From assembly GCA_029948255.1 (NCBI GenBank), contig JALIZF010001014.1, positions 62,001 through 126,000 of the forward strand: DNA of 64,000 bases, written 5' to 3'. The notes beneath the pieces were generated by a model. That model was not told the DNA's origin. It saw nothing but the letters and a program-made list of their open reading frames with translations, and did no database searches. The DNA is from Telmatactis stephensoni. Lineage: Eukaryota; Cnidaria; Anthozoa; Actiniaria; Isophelliidae. The position numbers were made by a program, and so were the translations under genes. Below are positions 37,279 through 49,269 of this stretch, one piece after another (position 1 is the first letter of the stretch; each line of letters begins with the position of its first letter).

Positions 37279-37638
37279 ATGCAAGAGATACAAACAAATT
37301 TCGATTTTTGAAAATTCGTATCTCCTTGATTTTTCAACTGATATCCTTCAAACTTCACATGCAGTTTTACTGATTTTGATATGCTCTTTCCAGCTATGGT
37401 AATTGTTTTTAAGTTTGGGAACTTTTGGAATTACATGAAAAAGCCGTTAGTATGAAATGACTGTAGCAATTCACAAATACGTCATTTACACGTATAAGAT
37501 TGCAGAATATGTCTTGGTAACAGCCATATTCGGATTCAGCATGAAAATTTAGTTTTGAATAGTTATGTTACCAGTCTCTACCCCAAAATGCCTTCTGCAC
37601 TTTTTGCGATCGACTTTTTCAATTTTGCGCCTTGTCTA
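36919..37638. mobile_element. foldback element F2 at the second inversion axis
   Basis: Same family as F1. Its left half follows the reverse complement of the F1 right arm up to about 37,165, then has private differences (GAGCACATCGAAATTAG instead of GAGCATATCAAAATCAG), then follows the F1 left arm and spacer. It is thus a hybrid joining inverted copy 2 to direct copy 3. Confidence 0.8.
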
Positions 37639-40600
37639 TAAGGCCTGGGTCGATCGCTAATTGACTCAAATTCGGATAAAAAATTATTTTGAGGACATAG
37701 AAGCTTTAAATGAATGTTTTTCTTCGATAAGCTACTAAACCGGACGTCCTTAACTTTTTGAAGGTACTTTTGTGATGTCACGTGACCTGATGACGTCATA
37801 GTCAACACATATTATATTGTAAAATTCAAAGTAAAATGCGGTCGCGAGTATAACTCAAGACTCCAAAGTAACCATGCTTAACTGTGAGTCTTAACGTACC
37901 TCACAACCTACAATCCACAAAACCTGTCTTCCACTTAACATTCTTGAGTTAATCAAATTTGAAAAGAAAACAGTGAAAGTCACGTGACCTGTTTAGGGCT
38001 TTATCTCACTAAAGAAACACTCTAGTCAGGTACGGTTTAAATAATTTTTAATTTTTGAGTCAATAATTTTTTATCCGAATTTTAGTCAATTAGCGATCGA
38101 CCCAGGCCTTAATTTACTCGAGCATGCATTTAATTGTTTGTCAAAAATTAAAACTCAGTTCAACAATTTTTTAGTCGGGGCTGCTATCGCAAAGCCCACA
38201 ACAACAATATTAATTTTGGCCAGTTTTGTTCTTAGGAGACTGAATATAGTATGACATTAGAAATAGGTCGGTCTCAAACATAAGTATGCACTAGCTCATT
38301 TTAGAAACAATTTCAGGAAAGATCAGTCTATATAATTTAGGTCCAAATCTTTTTATAGCGTTAATTTGGGACTCACATTTAAGGGCGAGAAAATCCTTAT
38401 TCAGTAGCTAAGTCTTCCATAAAGAAAATTCACAAAGATTTGCTATGCTTGGAGTCTAATGGATCAAATCTTTTCTTTACTTGTCTGTTTTGATTTTACT
38501 GATTAAAAAAAAAAGAAAATCAAATTTCGCCAGATCTTTTCTGGGTTGTCATAAGCTATCTCTATTTACGTCACGTTAATCTGTTAAAACAAACAAATCA
38601 CCAAGCAAGTACTCAGTAAACAAGTAGGTACGTAACCAAAAAAAAAAAAAAAAAAGCATTAATGAATTTCTTACGTTTAGTGTTTCCTTAATTCAATCTG
38701 TTGTAGCTGTCGCTCTCCTCAAGTGATCACGGAAATAACTCAAAACTGACACAGTTGTCATATAAATGCACATATCTGTAAAAGAAGACCTGCTGAACTG
38801 ACAATGTCCATTGACTTGGCAGCAGAGTAAACTGCTCCAATTTTTGGAGGTTATCTAATATAGTTACTAATTTTCTAGCAGCCTTTATTCATTGTGTAAG
38901 TTTTGTTTTATTTTGCTTTTACTTTGTTCGCTGTTTATATAGTTTGTTAAGGTTCTTGAGATGTACTTGTACTGGGTTGTCATGGTGCTATGCACGCAGG
39001 CTGGGTAAGCACTCTAGCTCTGGTGGTAGTTATGTCCTTCAGCTGGTGATAATAATTGGCATTACATCATTTATGTCAATCGAAGAGGCCGATGAACTAG
39101 CTACGTGACGAAATACCTTGAATTTTAGTCAGAAATATCATTCGAGAGGTGACAAGATTTGGTTTATTTCTGCTGCACTTACATCTTGAGTCTATCGCTA
39201 ATGAAACTCGTTACGTTTTCCGGTGCTTTAGAACGGTACACACAGGATATATGGCAAAGGACGGGTCTCCATCACGCATCACGCATCACGCAAAATTTTT
39301 AAACTAAATCACGCGTCACAGCGGAATTTTTTGGCCATCATGCACCACGAAAATATGAAAAAAATATTATTAATGTAACGCAGTTTTTTAACCAAAAGAT
39401 GTTGTATTGAGTCTCTGGTATTGAGTAGCCGTTGTCCGCACCATCTCTTCAAGGACCGCGGAGCATAATTTATATTAGAGAGGCTATCGACCGCTGATGG
39501 TGGAAGGAACTACCCTCCCCCCCTCCCCGGAAATTTTGAGATTGAAAAACTCGAAACCGCCTTTCCAGCGTTTTACGGGACATTTGCAGCATATTTATCG
39601 CAGTTTTAGGTGTTAAAATTGAGGCCCAATAATTAAGGGATTCATAATATCCCGTATAACCTTATGGTTTACTGTACAGCTAGAAATTGCGAGCGCAAAG
39701 CGCGAGCCGCTCGGCAAAAAATCTTATAGTATTAAAGTGGGACGACGATGAAATTTGAAAATGACTTGAAACTCGGTTGAACTTAGCTATATGGCTCCTA
39801 TAATCACACAACAACATATTTTCGTTCTTTTTCATCGACAAAAGTTATGCGCCCTTTTTCCGCCATTGTATTCTTGAAGCAATTCGAAAGCTCTCCCTGC
39901 TCTCGACCAATCAGATTCACTCTAAAAATAGCATCAAACGGGGCATATGATTGTCCAAAGACCTAACCCGCGCGATTCCTTCTCTTACTTCATCATCACT
40001 TGAATATAATATGTACCTGAAGGCAGACTTTAATTGCACCGGTTATTAGAAACTCATTAGGTATATGCTATCGTGACCGGCTGCTTAACATTTCTAGAGA
40101 CAACTTTTACCAGAAGACAGCTAGGACAGCTAGGAGCTTCTTCAACTTTTCCAATCCGATCATCCCGACCAAAATATATGGGAGTACTCCACCCACCCCC
40201 CTCACGTGGAAATTATTTATAGTATCATGTACCCTTTTCTAAAGCACAGGTTAAGGAAGAACGATATTACCAATGATAGTGGCCGATAAGTAAAATAAAT
40301 TTAAGTAAAGTAGATCAAACCAAATATATATCCTTATATATAGCTTATACTAAGCAGGACACAACTGAACATTAACTATGTAGAAATATAACCATCAAGT
40401 AGAACGCTGAATAGCTTTAAGAAATAAAACAGAAACAGGAAGCAATATCAATTAAGTTGCTATGTTATTTTAGTTATTTGACTGTTAAGATTACAACTAA
40501 ACAGTTTCGATCTTTTGGGAACGGTTTAGGTAAAAGGGAAAAAAATGCCAAAAAGCAGTGGGGACGATTCAGAAATGGAGGAGAAAAGGGTGTTGGGAAG

Positions 40601-42463
40601 GAGGGAGGAAAAAGAAGAAAGGAGGGAGGGAGGAAAAAGAAAAAATGAAGGAGGGAGGAAAAAGAAGAAATGAAGGCGAGAGGGGAAAAAAGGAAGGAGG
40701 GAAGACTCTTCCTTCCTTTTTGTTCCCTCCTTCCACTTTTTTTTGAAAAAGGAAAAGGAAGGAGGGAGCAAAAAGAAAAAAAAAAGAGGAAGGGAGCAAA
40801 AAGAAAACTGAAGGAGGAGAGGAAATTCGCTCAAAAGTAGGCAGGATGTTTACTACATATGTGCCCTGTTATTTTCTGCTAGCTCCTTTTGAAATAATTA
40901 AATACCCTTCGCAATTTAGTTACATTTTTATGGCTTCTGAATTTAGTCTTTGTGAAGCGTGCAACTGAGCCTTGTTTAATCCTAAAATAAAACGAAGGAG
41001 TTGATATTGTTATGACTGTAAAACAATAAGAAGTATGTCACACATAAACTATATATGACTGACATTTAAATTAGAATAGGTAGCTTTTGTAGATCTTGCA
41101 GTAAAGAGAAGAGATGCTCCCCTCTAGCTCTCAATCTTTCTCTTCCGGCCTGGCTGGTGCCACATGTACAGGACACCCGCCCAGTGAAGTAATTGTCTAC
41201 GGGGAGTTTAAGAGTTCCATAAATGGCCCTTTTACCTTAAAATGGTTCTGCAGCCTTGATTTTCTCTGGCGAACAGGCCGAATTTTTAGCGAGAGCTGGG
41301 TTTTTGCAAAAAATTTCTAGCACAGCTCTGAAAAAAAAAACACACTTTATCGTCAGAAAGCTTAAAAAGACCCCGTGCTTGAGACAGGCCCAGATCTACA
41401 GCCCTAGACAGAATTTCTTGGAACACCCTCCTCCCAAAATACATTGTTAGATAGTTTGCAAAAAACAGCAGGGATGGGGGTGCTTATACCGCAGCCAAGT
41501 GTTCGAGGAATATATTGTCCAAGGCTGTAGTTTAGGATTTGTCTGATGTCTTAGTACAACATATCTACCCTTTGTGAAACACTATCATACATTTAATTTC
41601 CCGAATTTTTGTTAAGGGTGTCCTACGGTGTTGGAGAAAAAAGGAGCACTAGGGTCAGGCCCAAGCTCTACTCGATTTCTGACAAAGAAATCCCATTATA
41701 AAAAGGTTAAAGGAAGCTGATAACGTAAACATAGAAACTTACTTTGGATTTGTGATACATTTTGCTTCTATTCCAAGTGTCTTTTTGATGTCTTTTTGCA
41801 ATTTTTCAATACTTCCACTTTTACAATCTTCACTGAAATGCAAATAAAGTTAGCCTTTTTTGTCCTTTTTTTATGTATGCTGGGTTTTTTTTCGAAATTG
41901 CATCAAAGTATTCAGCTTCCTGGTGTTTCCCAGGCAGAGGCTTAAGCTTCACGATTTTACGCGCGCAAGCGAAGTCATGCATGGTAAAAAATGTTAAGAA
42001 ATGATGGCATTCACTGGACACTCCTTGCATGTGTATCAGGAATAACGTTGATTATGTCATTTGTGAAGCAGTGGAAACTTTAGGGGATTTCCTCATAGCC
42101 CTCATGCACTTTTATAATCGGTATTTGAAAGCATATATTACACTCGTTTTAGTCCGAATTTTTTTTAGTTTATCTAAGGTTTGCTCAAGAGACCATAATA
42201 CTAAGAGAGCGAAGCTCAGTATTGATGTCTGTGCCATGTTCGTGGCGGCTAAGGCTATTTTTAGTAACTTCGCCATCGCGCGCGCAAGTCCCTCAACCAA
42301 TAGAATTTGATTTTTGACGTGCGCGCGGACGGGACCGTTTGAATTCTATTGTTTAAGAGCCTTGCGCGCGCGATGGCGAAGTTACTAAAAATAGCCTTAG
42401 CCGCCACGAACATGGCACAGACATCAATACTGAGCTTCGCTCTCTTAGTATTATGGTCTCTTG
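37279..42463 (+). repeat. segment S, copy 3 (direct)
   Basis: Same orientation as copy 1 and shifted by 10,092 bases. It continues through a complete element M into unique intron sequence of cyclase gene C. M is bounded by a GTTTGCT direct repeat here (42179-42185 and 42464-42470), so this copy is the one in its original chromosomal context. Confidence 0.93.
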
Positions 42464-45400
42464 GTTTGCTTTAATATTTTCCCCCTGACCTCGTTCCCGT
42501 GCGCTTAATTGTAATGAATTCTGGGAAATTTTAGGCAAGTATATACCTAAATGAAATTTGCTGACGTTAATAACCTATCCCAATGGGCAACGTTCGAGAT
42601 CTCAAACATTCTGCTCGATAACGAGGCTTCCAGGAGTAATTAAAACAAAGGAAATGCTTTCCTCTTTTGTAAAAACATAGCGTCGTTATTTTTTTTGCGT
42701 TTCTATCGTCCTTATAATTAGTACCGTGGCGAAACTAAATGCTCAATGTGCTTTCAAAAATGCATTTCTAAGCCACAATTGCTAATGTCAGGCGATATCG
42801 AAACGACAATATTTTGCAAATTCTGCTGCAAGCAATGCAATACTAAGAATGCATAGTTTATGAGCTACTTCTGCTTATGTCGCTCATGAAGTACGTAGCC
42901 CGCTTACCTAAGCCCTTACCCCTAGCTTAAGGACAGTGGAAGAGAGGGACACGCGATCTTTAGTGGCAAGTAGATTTGTTTTCACTGACGCGAGGAAGAA
43001 AAAAATATTTCTTTTAAAGAAATGGGACAGCAATTAAGAGTGTCTCTCTCTCGAAGTGTTGCGATACTTACAAGACTTTTTTACCAGGTTCATTGGCAAC
43101 AATCACACGAAACTCTTTGGTTTTTGCTTTGGGAATGTTTGGCAGTTCATGCTGGGCGAAAAATCTTTAATAGAACAAGAATAACAAGAAATTCTTTGAA
43201 CGTACTTTAAATCAGTTTTGTACCAACCAAGGTGGTGTGAGGAAACCTCTCTCCATCCTTGTTATACAAACATTTACTAGGTCATCACATGAAATCCATA
43301 GAAATAAAAAAATCATACCTTGTTAAATTGTTTTCATAGATCTCGGCACCCCAAACCACCCTTGAAATTGCTCAATAATCAACTTCAATCATCATTTAAC
43401 CAAAACCTTTAGCTACAGTTCCGCTGCAACACTTACGTCCCCGGATGATGGGCACAGCTTGGAGCAACTGTTCCAACCGCTCCGTTAACCAGGTGACGAA
43501 CTACACCAGAAGCTCTCTTGGCAAACTGTTGACGTACATAGCAAATATGAATAAGAGGCAAATGATATGAGCTTGTTGATCTTTCCACTGCTCAACTAGA
43601 AAAATCTCTTTGGAGATGCACGAAGTTTAACATTTTCTATTGTCCTACTAAATGTCTTTCTGCGCCTTCCCGGATGAAAGGTAAAATAATGCAACAATAA
43701 CAGGAACAAAAACACCAACTACAACTACAACAACGATAACAACTACAACAAGTTAACAATAACATCAACAGTCAGGGATTTTTTCCCGTCTCTCGTACGT
43801 AGGGCGTGCAAGCAGGCATTTTAACTTTCCATATTTCTCAACAACAACAAGCCATGACGATTTGAAGTAATATCTTTCATGATTTGTTGTTCAAGGTGAT
43901 ATTGGGTTAACGGTGCCAGGATGAACTGCTGCTAATTCAAAATGGCCGACTAACGAAATAGTCTTTTCCTAGTGATCTAGTGAGTGCTAATCGATAAAGA
44001 ACAAAAGGCCAGAAAACAACAGAACTGATTAGAGTCTACTTAGTTACTAGCAGGCATTTGCCAATTTTTCATGGGTTAAATAAGATCATTCTAAGGGTAT
44101 CATAAGTGAAGAGAGGGAACAAGTCTGACAATAGGTACTTATTGATTGAGAGGGAGGGTCGTACGGGAAAATATTTGGCTCCAGATCATATGGCCGTACG
44201 GACCGAGCGCAACGAGCCAAATATTTTCCAGTCAAGCACGACCTAACTCAGGCAATAAGCATTTTATCATATGACTCTTTTTGATCATTTTATTTGTATT
44301 TTAGGACGTGCTCGTAGATCTGGGTCCGGATACAGGGTTTCTTGGACCACCTTCGAAAATCTGCAACCGCATGCCCGTCACATGACACACATGTTTCCAA
44401 AGGCTTTCTTAAGAGTATGGGGCCAAATGCGGCTCATATGATAAAAGATTTTATCACTGCGTTCAGTACGGCCATGACCTTTAGTCAAATATATATTGTC
44501 CCATCGGGGATCCCACTTAGTCAATAAGTACATAAGATTGACCTATAAAGATGCTTTCGGGCAGGGATTACTGGTTTGTGAACAAACACATCTAAATGAC
44601 AATCCAAATGAGTCATAATAGACTGATCGTTGCTTTGCTTAACATCTGCTTACCGCTGCAGAAGCAGCACCCCAGAAGACTTCAAAATGTTCTTGTTTGT
44701 ATATTTTATCTTTGCGCGTCTTACACTTGGGACATTTCTTCTTATAGAGAATACCATCAGGATCATTCTTTTTGCCTTCTGGGTCGCCACACCACACTAA
44801 ATCAGTAACAAGATAGCTGTAGAAAGAAAATTGTTTCTCAGTGGAAGACTTTGAACTTTTAATTGGAAGGAGGAGGAGGAGGAGGAGATGATGATGATGA
44901 AGAAAAAGAAGAAGAAGAAGAAGAAGATGAAGAAGAAGAAGAAGAAGAAGAAGAAGAAGAAGAAGAAGAAGAAGAAGAAGAAGAAGAAGAAGAAGAAGAA
45001 GAAGAAGAAGAAGAAGAAGAAGAAGAAGAAGAAGAAAGAAGAAGAAGAAGAAGAAGAAGAAGAAGAAGAAGAAGAAGAAGAAGAAGAAGAAGAAGATGAA
45101 GAAGAAGACGAAGACGAAGAAGAAGAAGAAGAAGAAGAAGAAGAAGAAGAAGAAGAAGAAGAAGAAGAAGAAGAAGAAGAAGAAGAGAAGGGAGAAAGAA
45201 ATGAAAGAAAGAGAAACAAAAATCGACGAACATATGAACAAACAATTACAAACTGAGGACGGACGGATGGAAGGAATGAAGAAAGGGTGGATGGATAGAT
45301 GGATGAAAAAGAAATAAAAGAATATCAGGTCAAGATAAAATAGACGGAATAAAAGGAATTACCCTTGGAGTGTATCAGCCAATACGGTAGCCTGTTTAGT

Positions 45401-45992
45401 TCCTCTAGTTTGAGACAGTTTTAGTGACAAGTCTTGTGTCTTTGACCAAAACGTGAGCTAAGATACAAGCAATAAAATAGCACTGAAATGCAAAGACACC
45501 GATGGAACTGTATCATTGACATTAAATATATGAGGGTTATCGGCCTGAAGCGAGGGTAATATATTACATAACCACGAGCTGAAGGCCGATAAATGACTTA
45601 TTTTTACATTGGTGAGGTTTTCGAGAGCACATTTAATTGACGTACGCAAAACATACCCTGTCCTTGATTTCTGACGTTCCTCCATCGCGTAGAAACGGCA
45701 GGTAATCCTTCTCAGTTACCGTACAAGCATCTTTGGAAGCAAAAGCACCAAGAAATTGTTTCCACTTCTTCTCGCAGTACTCCTTGATTGCCTTCCCTCC
45801 CGCTGGTGCGTCTTCAACAAGTTTCAGATCTCGATATTTGGCAAAATACTCAAGACAACGATCATTGAAGGCCTTCTTTAGATTTGGTGTAGGATCGAAG
45901 CAGTCTGCTTGTGTAGATTTTATTGTGAAGGTCAACAGGAATACAACGCAGACAACTGTAATGACATAGATTGACGAGAATTTGACTGCCAT
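41237..45992 (-). CDS. secreted ADP-ribosyl cyclase copy C (CD38/Aplysia cyclase family)
   Basis: Seven minus-strand exons with GT-AG introns: 45657-45992, 45363-45457, 44654-44816, 43437-43525, 43072-43164, 41743-41832, 41237-41327 (TAA 41237-41239); 957 nt, 318 residues in one frame. The ATG at 45992 starts a signal peptide with a hydrophobic core and likely cleavage after STQA. Family landmarks: W116 in FWSK, A139-D140 in LADTL (E-D in CD38 and Aplysia), W152-C153 in LVWCGDP, W192 in VFWG, catalytic E234 in QHELPN, and 12 mature cysteines. Expected activity is NAD to cyclic ADP-ribose outside the cell or in a secretory compartment. Exons 6 and 7 lie inside the third copy of the 5-kb segment S, so this gene's 3' end also exists as two orphan copies. 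Intron 2 carries a 290-bp GAA array. No membrane anchor is seen. Confidence 0.92.
42186..42463. mobile_element. palindromic MITE M2 with 7-bp target duplication
   Basis: Same 278-bp element as M1, bounded by GTTTGCT on both sides (42179-42185, 42464-42470). It lies in intron 5 of cyclase gene C. Non-coding; 7-8 bp duplications occur with hAT- and P-type transposases, but the family is not identified. Confidence 0.85.
44134..44280. mobile_element. short MITE in intron 3 of cyclase gene C
   Basis: TACTTATTGATTGAGAGGG and GGCAATAAGCATTTTATCA arms around GGAAAATATTTGGCTC / GAGCCAAATATTTTCC. Confidence 0.65.
44863..45190. repeat. GAA trinucleotide microsatellite in intron 2 of cyclase gene C
   Basis: Roughly 290 bp of GAA with a GGA/GAT-rich start, between exons 3 and 2. 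The flank (GTGGAAGACTTTGA) is shared with gene B, where the array is GAGCAA. Confidence 0.93.
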
Positions 45993-46492
45993 CACAGGTT
46001 GAAATATTGTATTGTAGTCTCGCTTGTAAATTCTATAGTGGTAAGAATTACAGAATTATAAGACAGTATAGAATCATTAATATATTATAAAAAGAATTAG
46101 ATTTTATAGGATATGTATACAGATACAATTCACGTACTTCTTTAAGATTAGGTTTCTAAAGCCTATTTTATATTAAAACAACAAAAGATTAGTTTAATTA
46201 TATTTAATGATGTAGAAACATTTTCAGAAAAATCCCAGTCAAAATAAAAAGGGCTAAACTCAACAGTTACGACATTTTTATCAGGGCTGCCATCGCGCGC
46301 GCGCCGCAAAGCCAACAACAATTCAAGAATACTTTTCGATTTTTTCTTCTTCTTCAACTAAAGACGGTAAGCCAGTAGAAATAAGTAAATAAACATGACT
46401 TTTCACTGGTTTTAGAAACATTTTCGGAACAGAATAGTCTATGCTTAGACCGCAAAAAGGCAGGAAAATTCGCGCGTGCATTAGTTTAGTGT

Positions 46493-47288
46493 CAAAAATT
46501 GTGTTTTTTTTAGTATGAAATCTACATCTTTTGATACATTTCAGTATGAAATCTTGTAAAAAATTCAACAGTTTCGAATTTTTTTATTGAAGCTGCTATT
46601 AGTTATCTCAAAGTCAAGAAAATGTTTCCGTCTATTTTTTCCCTTGGATGAACTAAGGGTGTTGCCGAATAAAGCAAGTAGAAAAAAATTGCCTGACGAT
46701 AGCAGAATAGTACTTATACAAATTATGCATGCAAATTCAAGCAAACAAAGCACTGGGCCTTTTGCATCAACTGGTCAATTGGTACAATCTTCTATTCTGG
46801 TGGCCAAAGCAATGGAGTCAAGCTTGACTTATCTTTGTTTTAGATTTATATTTCACAGTTAGTAATTGCCAGCCAGAATAACAAATTTTATGGTATGCGA
46901 TCAGTTGATGCAAAAAGCCTTTATCAGTAGCTAGCACAAAGGCATGCCACATACACGAGCAAATGTTTTGTTACAAATGTTTCTTTTTCAGATGGATCTT
47001 CCCTGTTCGTCTACGCGCACAAATTTCATGTGGCGTGTGTATTTTTCACATGCATGAAATTTGGTCAAATTTTCCCATTCACAGAGCAAAAACTGTCAAA
47101 TAAAATTCGTCATAGTCAATTTATTTGGTAGTGCGGAAGAGCCTTTGCTATCTTACCTTTCTGGTTGTGTATCTAATGACTGCTAATGTCGTCCTTATCA
47201 ATTAAGGGATTGACAGGAATACACTGACTATACAAGCAATTAATGATATAGTTGACTACACCTGCAAAAATACCTGTAAAATACCAAA
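46493..47288. other. intergenic between cyclase C and the GPCR, no gene recognised
   Basis: Unique-looking AT-rich DNA. The stretches 47470-47968, 48263-48913 and 49998-51165 likewise show no gene apart from the listed repeats. Confidence 0.6.
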
Positions 47289-47469
47289 CAGGGGCGTATC
47301 CAAGGGGGGGGGGGGTCCCAGGGTGCCCGTGACCCCCCTTTGAAAACAAAAAGATGATAGGAATAAAAGAATCTGACTGGAGAAAGATTGAGAAATTGGA
47401 AGTGTGACCCCCCTTTGGTGGAAAATGGAAAGTGTGACCCCCCTTTGAAATATTCTGGATACGCCCCTG
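47289..47469. mobile_element. hAT-like MITE with CAGGGGCGTATCCA ends
   Basis: 14-bp perfect termini CAGGGGCGTATCCA / TGGATACGCCCCTG; interior repeats GTGACCCCCCTTTG three times. CCAAA flanks both sides. CAGGGG ends are typical of hAT non-autonomous elements. Confidence 0.82.
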
Positions 47470-47968
47470 CCAAATATATTATCACGTTCGGTGCTCGGCA
47501 ACGAATCGACATGCATGGTGCTGCATCTACTGGAAATGAAAGCTTGGGAATTTGAAAAGGACCACAGACATCTTATAAAATCTGAATTCTTGTTCAGGTT
47601 TTCGAGCTCGGCTATGTGGTAATTAGTTAGCGATATGAGCTAAGACTGTGTAAGGCTAAGCGTGGCAAATATGTTGGCAGTCATAAATCAACTAGATTTA
47701 TAATCAAGAACAATTCTTCATCCATCCAAATCAAATCAAGTCAATACCACATTCTAGATTACCAGTAAGTAATTATTCAATTAGTTAATTTAATTTATCA
47801 TATAATTATTTATAAAATACCTATATTTCTTAATTTCGAAAACTTGTTCTTTTCACTAGTGAAAATAACATGTTCTTTTAGCTAGTGAAAAGATCGTTAC
47901 CATGGTTAATTGAGCGCATTTACTCTAAAGATAGTTTGTTGTCTCTTGATTTGATAATTATATGATCA

Positions 47969-48102
47969 ATAGAATATTACATGTTCGCTTGGAGATACGG
48001 TTTTATCTTCTCTTGTTGAAAAGATCTCTCACGAGTGAGCTTTTTAACACTGGCATGGAAGATAAAATCCGTATCTCCGCGCGCTCATTTAATATCCTCT
48101 AT
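47969..48102. mobile_element. small foldback element
   Basis: ATAGAATATTA...GGAGATACGGTTTTATCTTC pairs with GAAGATAAAATCCGTATCTCC...TAATATCCTCTAT; a second small ACTAGTGAAAA-type repeat lies just upstream. Confidence 0.68.
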
Positions 48103-48197
48103 TTAATTTAATTAATTTAATTTGGAGGGTCATATTGTAAACTACTGGGATACCAGTAAATGTGTTTACCCTCATTAAATAACTGAAAGTCTTTATC

Positions 48198-48262
48198 ATC
48201 TTCATCATCATTATCATCATCATCATCATCATCCATCCATCCATCCATCCATCCATCCATCT
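48198..48262. repeat. ATC / CATC microsatellite
   Basis: TCATCATCATC followed by CCATCCATCCATC. Confidence 0.92.
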
Positions 48263-48913
48263 ATTCACCCTGTTATTCATTACTTCACCCTATTTCACTG
48301 AGGGTTTTGAAACTCTCGAAAAATTTGCTTGCAATTATTTGGCCATTTCTTTGCTTTGCTGGGACGGAGTTCGTAGGAACATGTTATTGATGAACAATTC
48401 AAATAAAAAACACCTTTTTTACTTCAACATAAATATAGTATTACCTTAAAGTGTTCATTTCGATGATAGTGTTAGGGTTTGAATCTCAGTCTCTTTGATT
48501 TCTAATTCTGTTAATTGTTTTTTCTGTGATATCAGCGTTCAGTTCCAGCGTCACGGTATGGCCTCTGTAGTAGACAAACTCTCAGTTTTATTTTCATTTT
48601 GTAAGCTACTTATTTGCTATTGACTATAAAGAGGGAATTATTACGGCATAAAGTGAAAAGGCTAAAGAAGCTTAGAGTCAAAAGTAAGCTCGAGAGTTTA
48701 TATTATATGGCAGATCAGGGAAAAGTTAAAAGTTAAAACAGGTTTAAAAGGAAATTATATTTCTTGAGTTGGAAGAGATTAAACAGTTCGAATCAATTAT
48801 AAAAGGCATGTAAAATAAAGAAATTGCCATATCTTTCGGTTTGTTTATGATCCATCTGCAAAATATCTTTTTTTATATCAGCATTCTGAAGAATGGTCGG
48901 CATTGAGAGACAT

Positions 48914-49268
48914 CTTATTCTTATTCTTATTCTTATTCTTATTCTTATTCTTATTCTTATTCTTATTCTTATTCTTATTCTTATTCTTATTCTTATTCTT
49001 ATTCTTATTCTTATTCTTATTCTTATTCTTATTCTTATTCTTATTCTTATTCTTATTCTTATTCTTATTCTTATTCTTATTCTTATTCTTATTCTTATTC
49101 TTATTCTTATTCTTATTCTTATTCTTATTCTTATTCTTATTCTTATTCTTATTCTTATTCTTATTCTTATTCTTATTCTTATTCTTATTCTTATTCTTAT
49201 TCTTATTCTTATTCTTATTCTTATTCTTATTCTTATTCTTATTCTTATTCTTATTCTTATTCTTATTC
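48914..49268. repeat. TTATTC hexamer microsatellite
   Basis: About 59 perfect tandem copies ending one base before the terminus of the 698-bp MITE. Long frames across it are artefacts of the six-base period. Confidence 0.95.
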
Positions 49269-49269
49269 T

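Noticed and set aside
44639..45256. Poly-Phe, poly-Ser, poly-Glu and poly-Lys frames
   Set aside because: Intronic GAA microsatellite; only the 44654-44816 part is real coding sequence (cyclase exon 3).
48914..49268. Interstitial telomeric repeat
   Set aside because: The unit is TTATTC, not TTAGGG or a known telomere variant.
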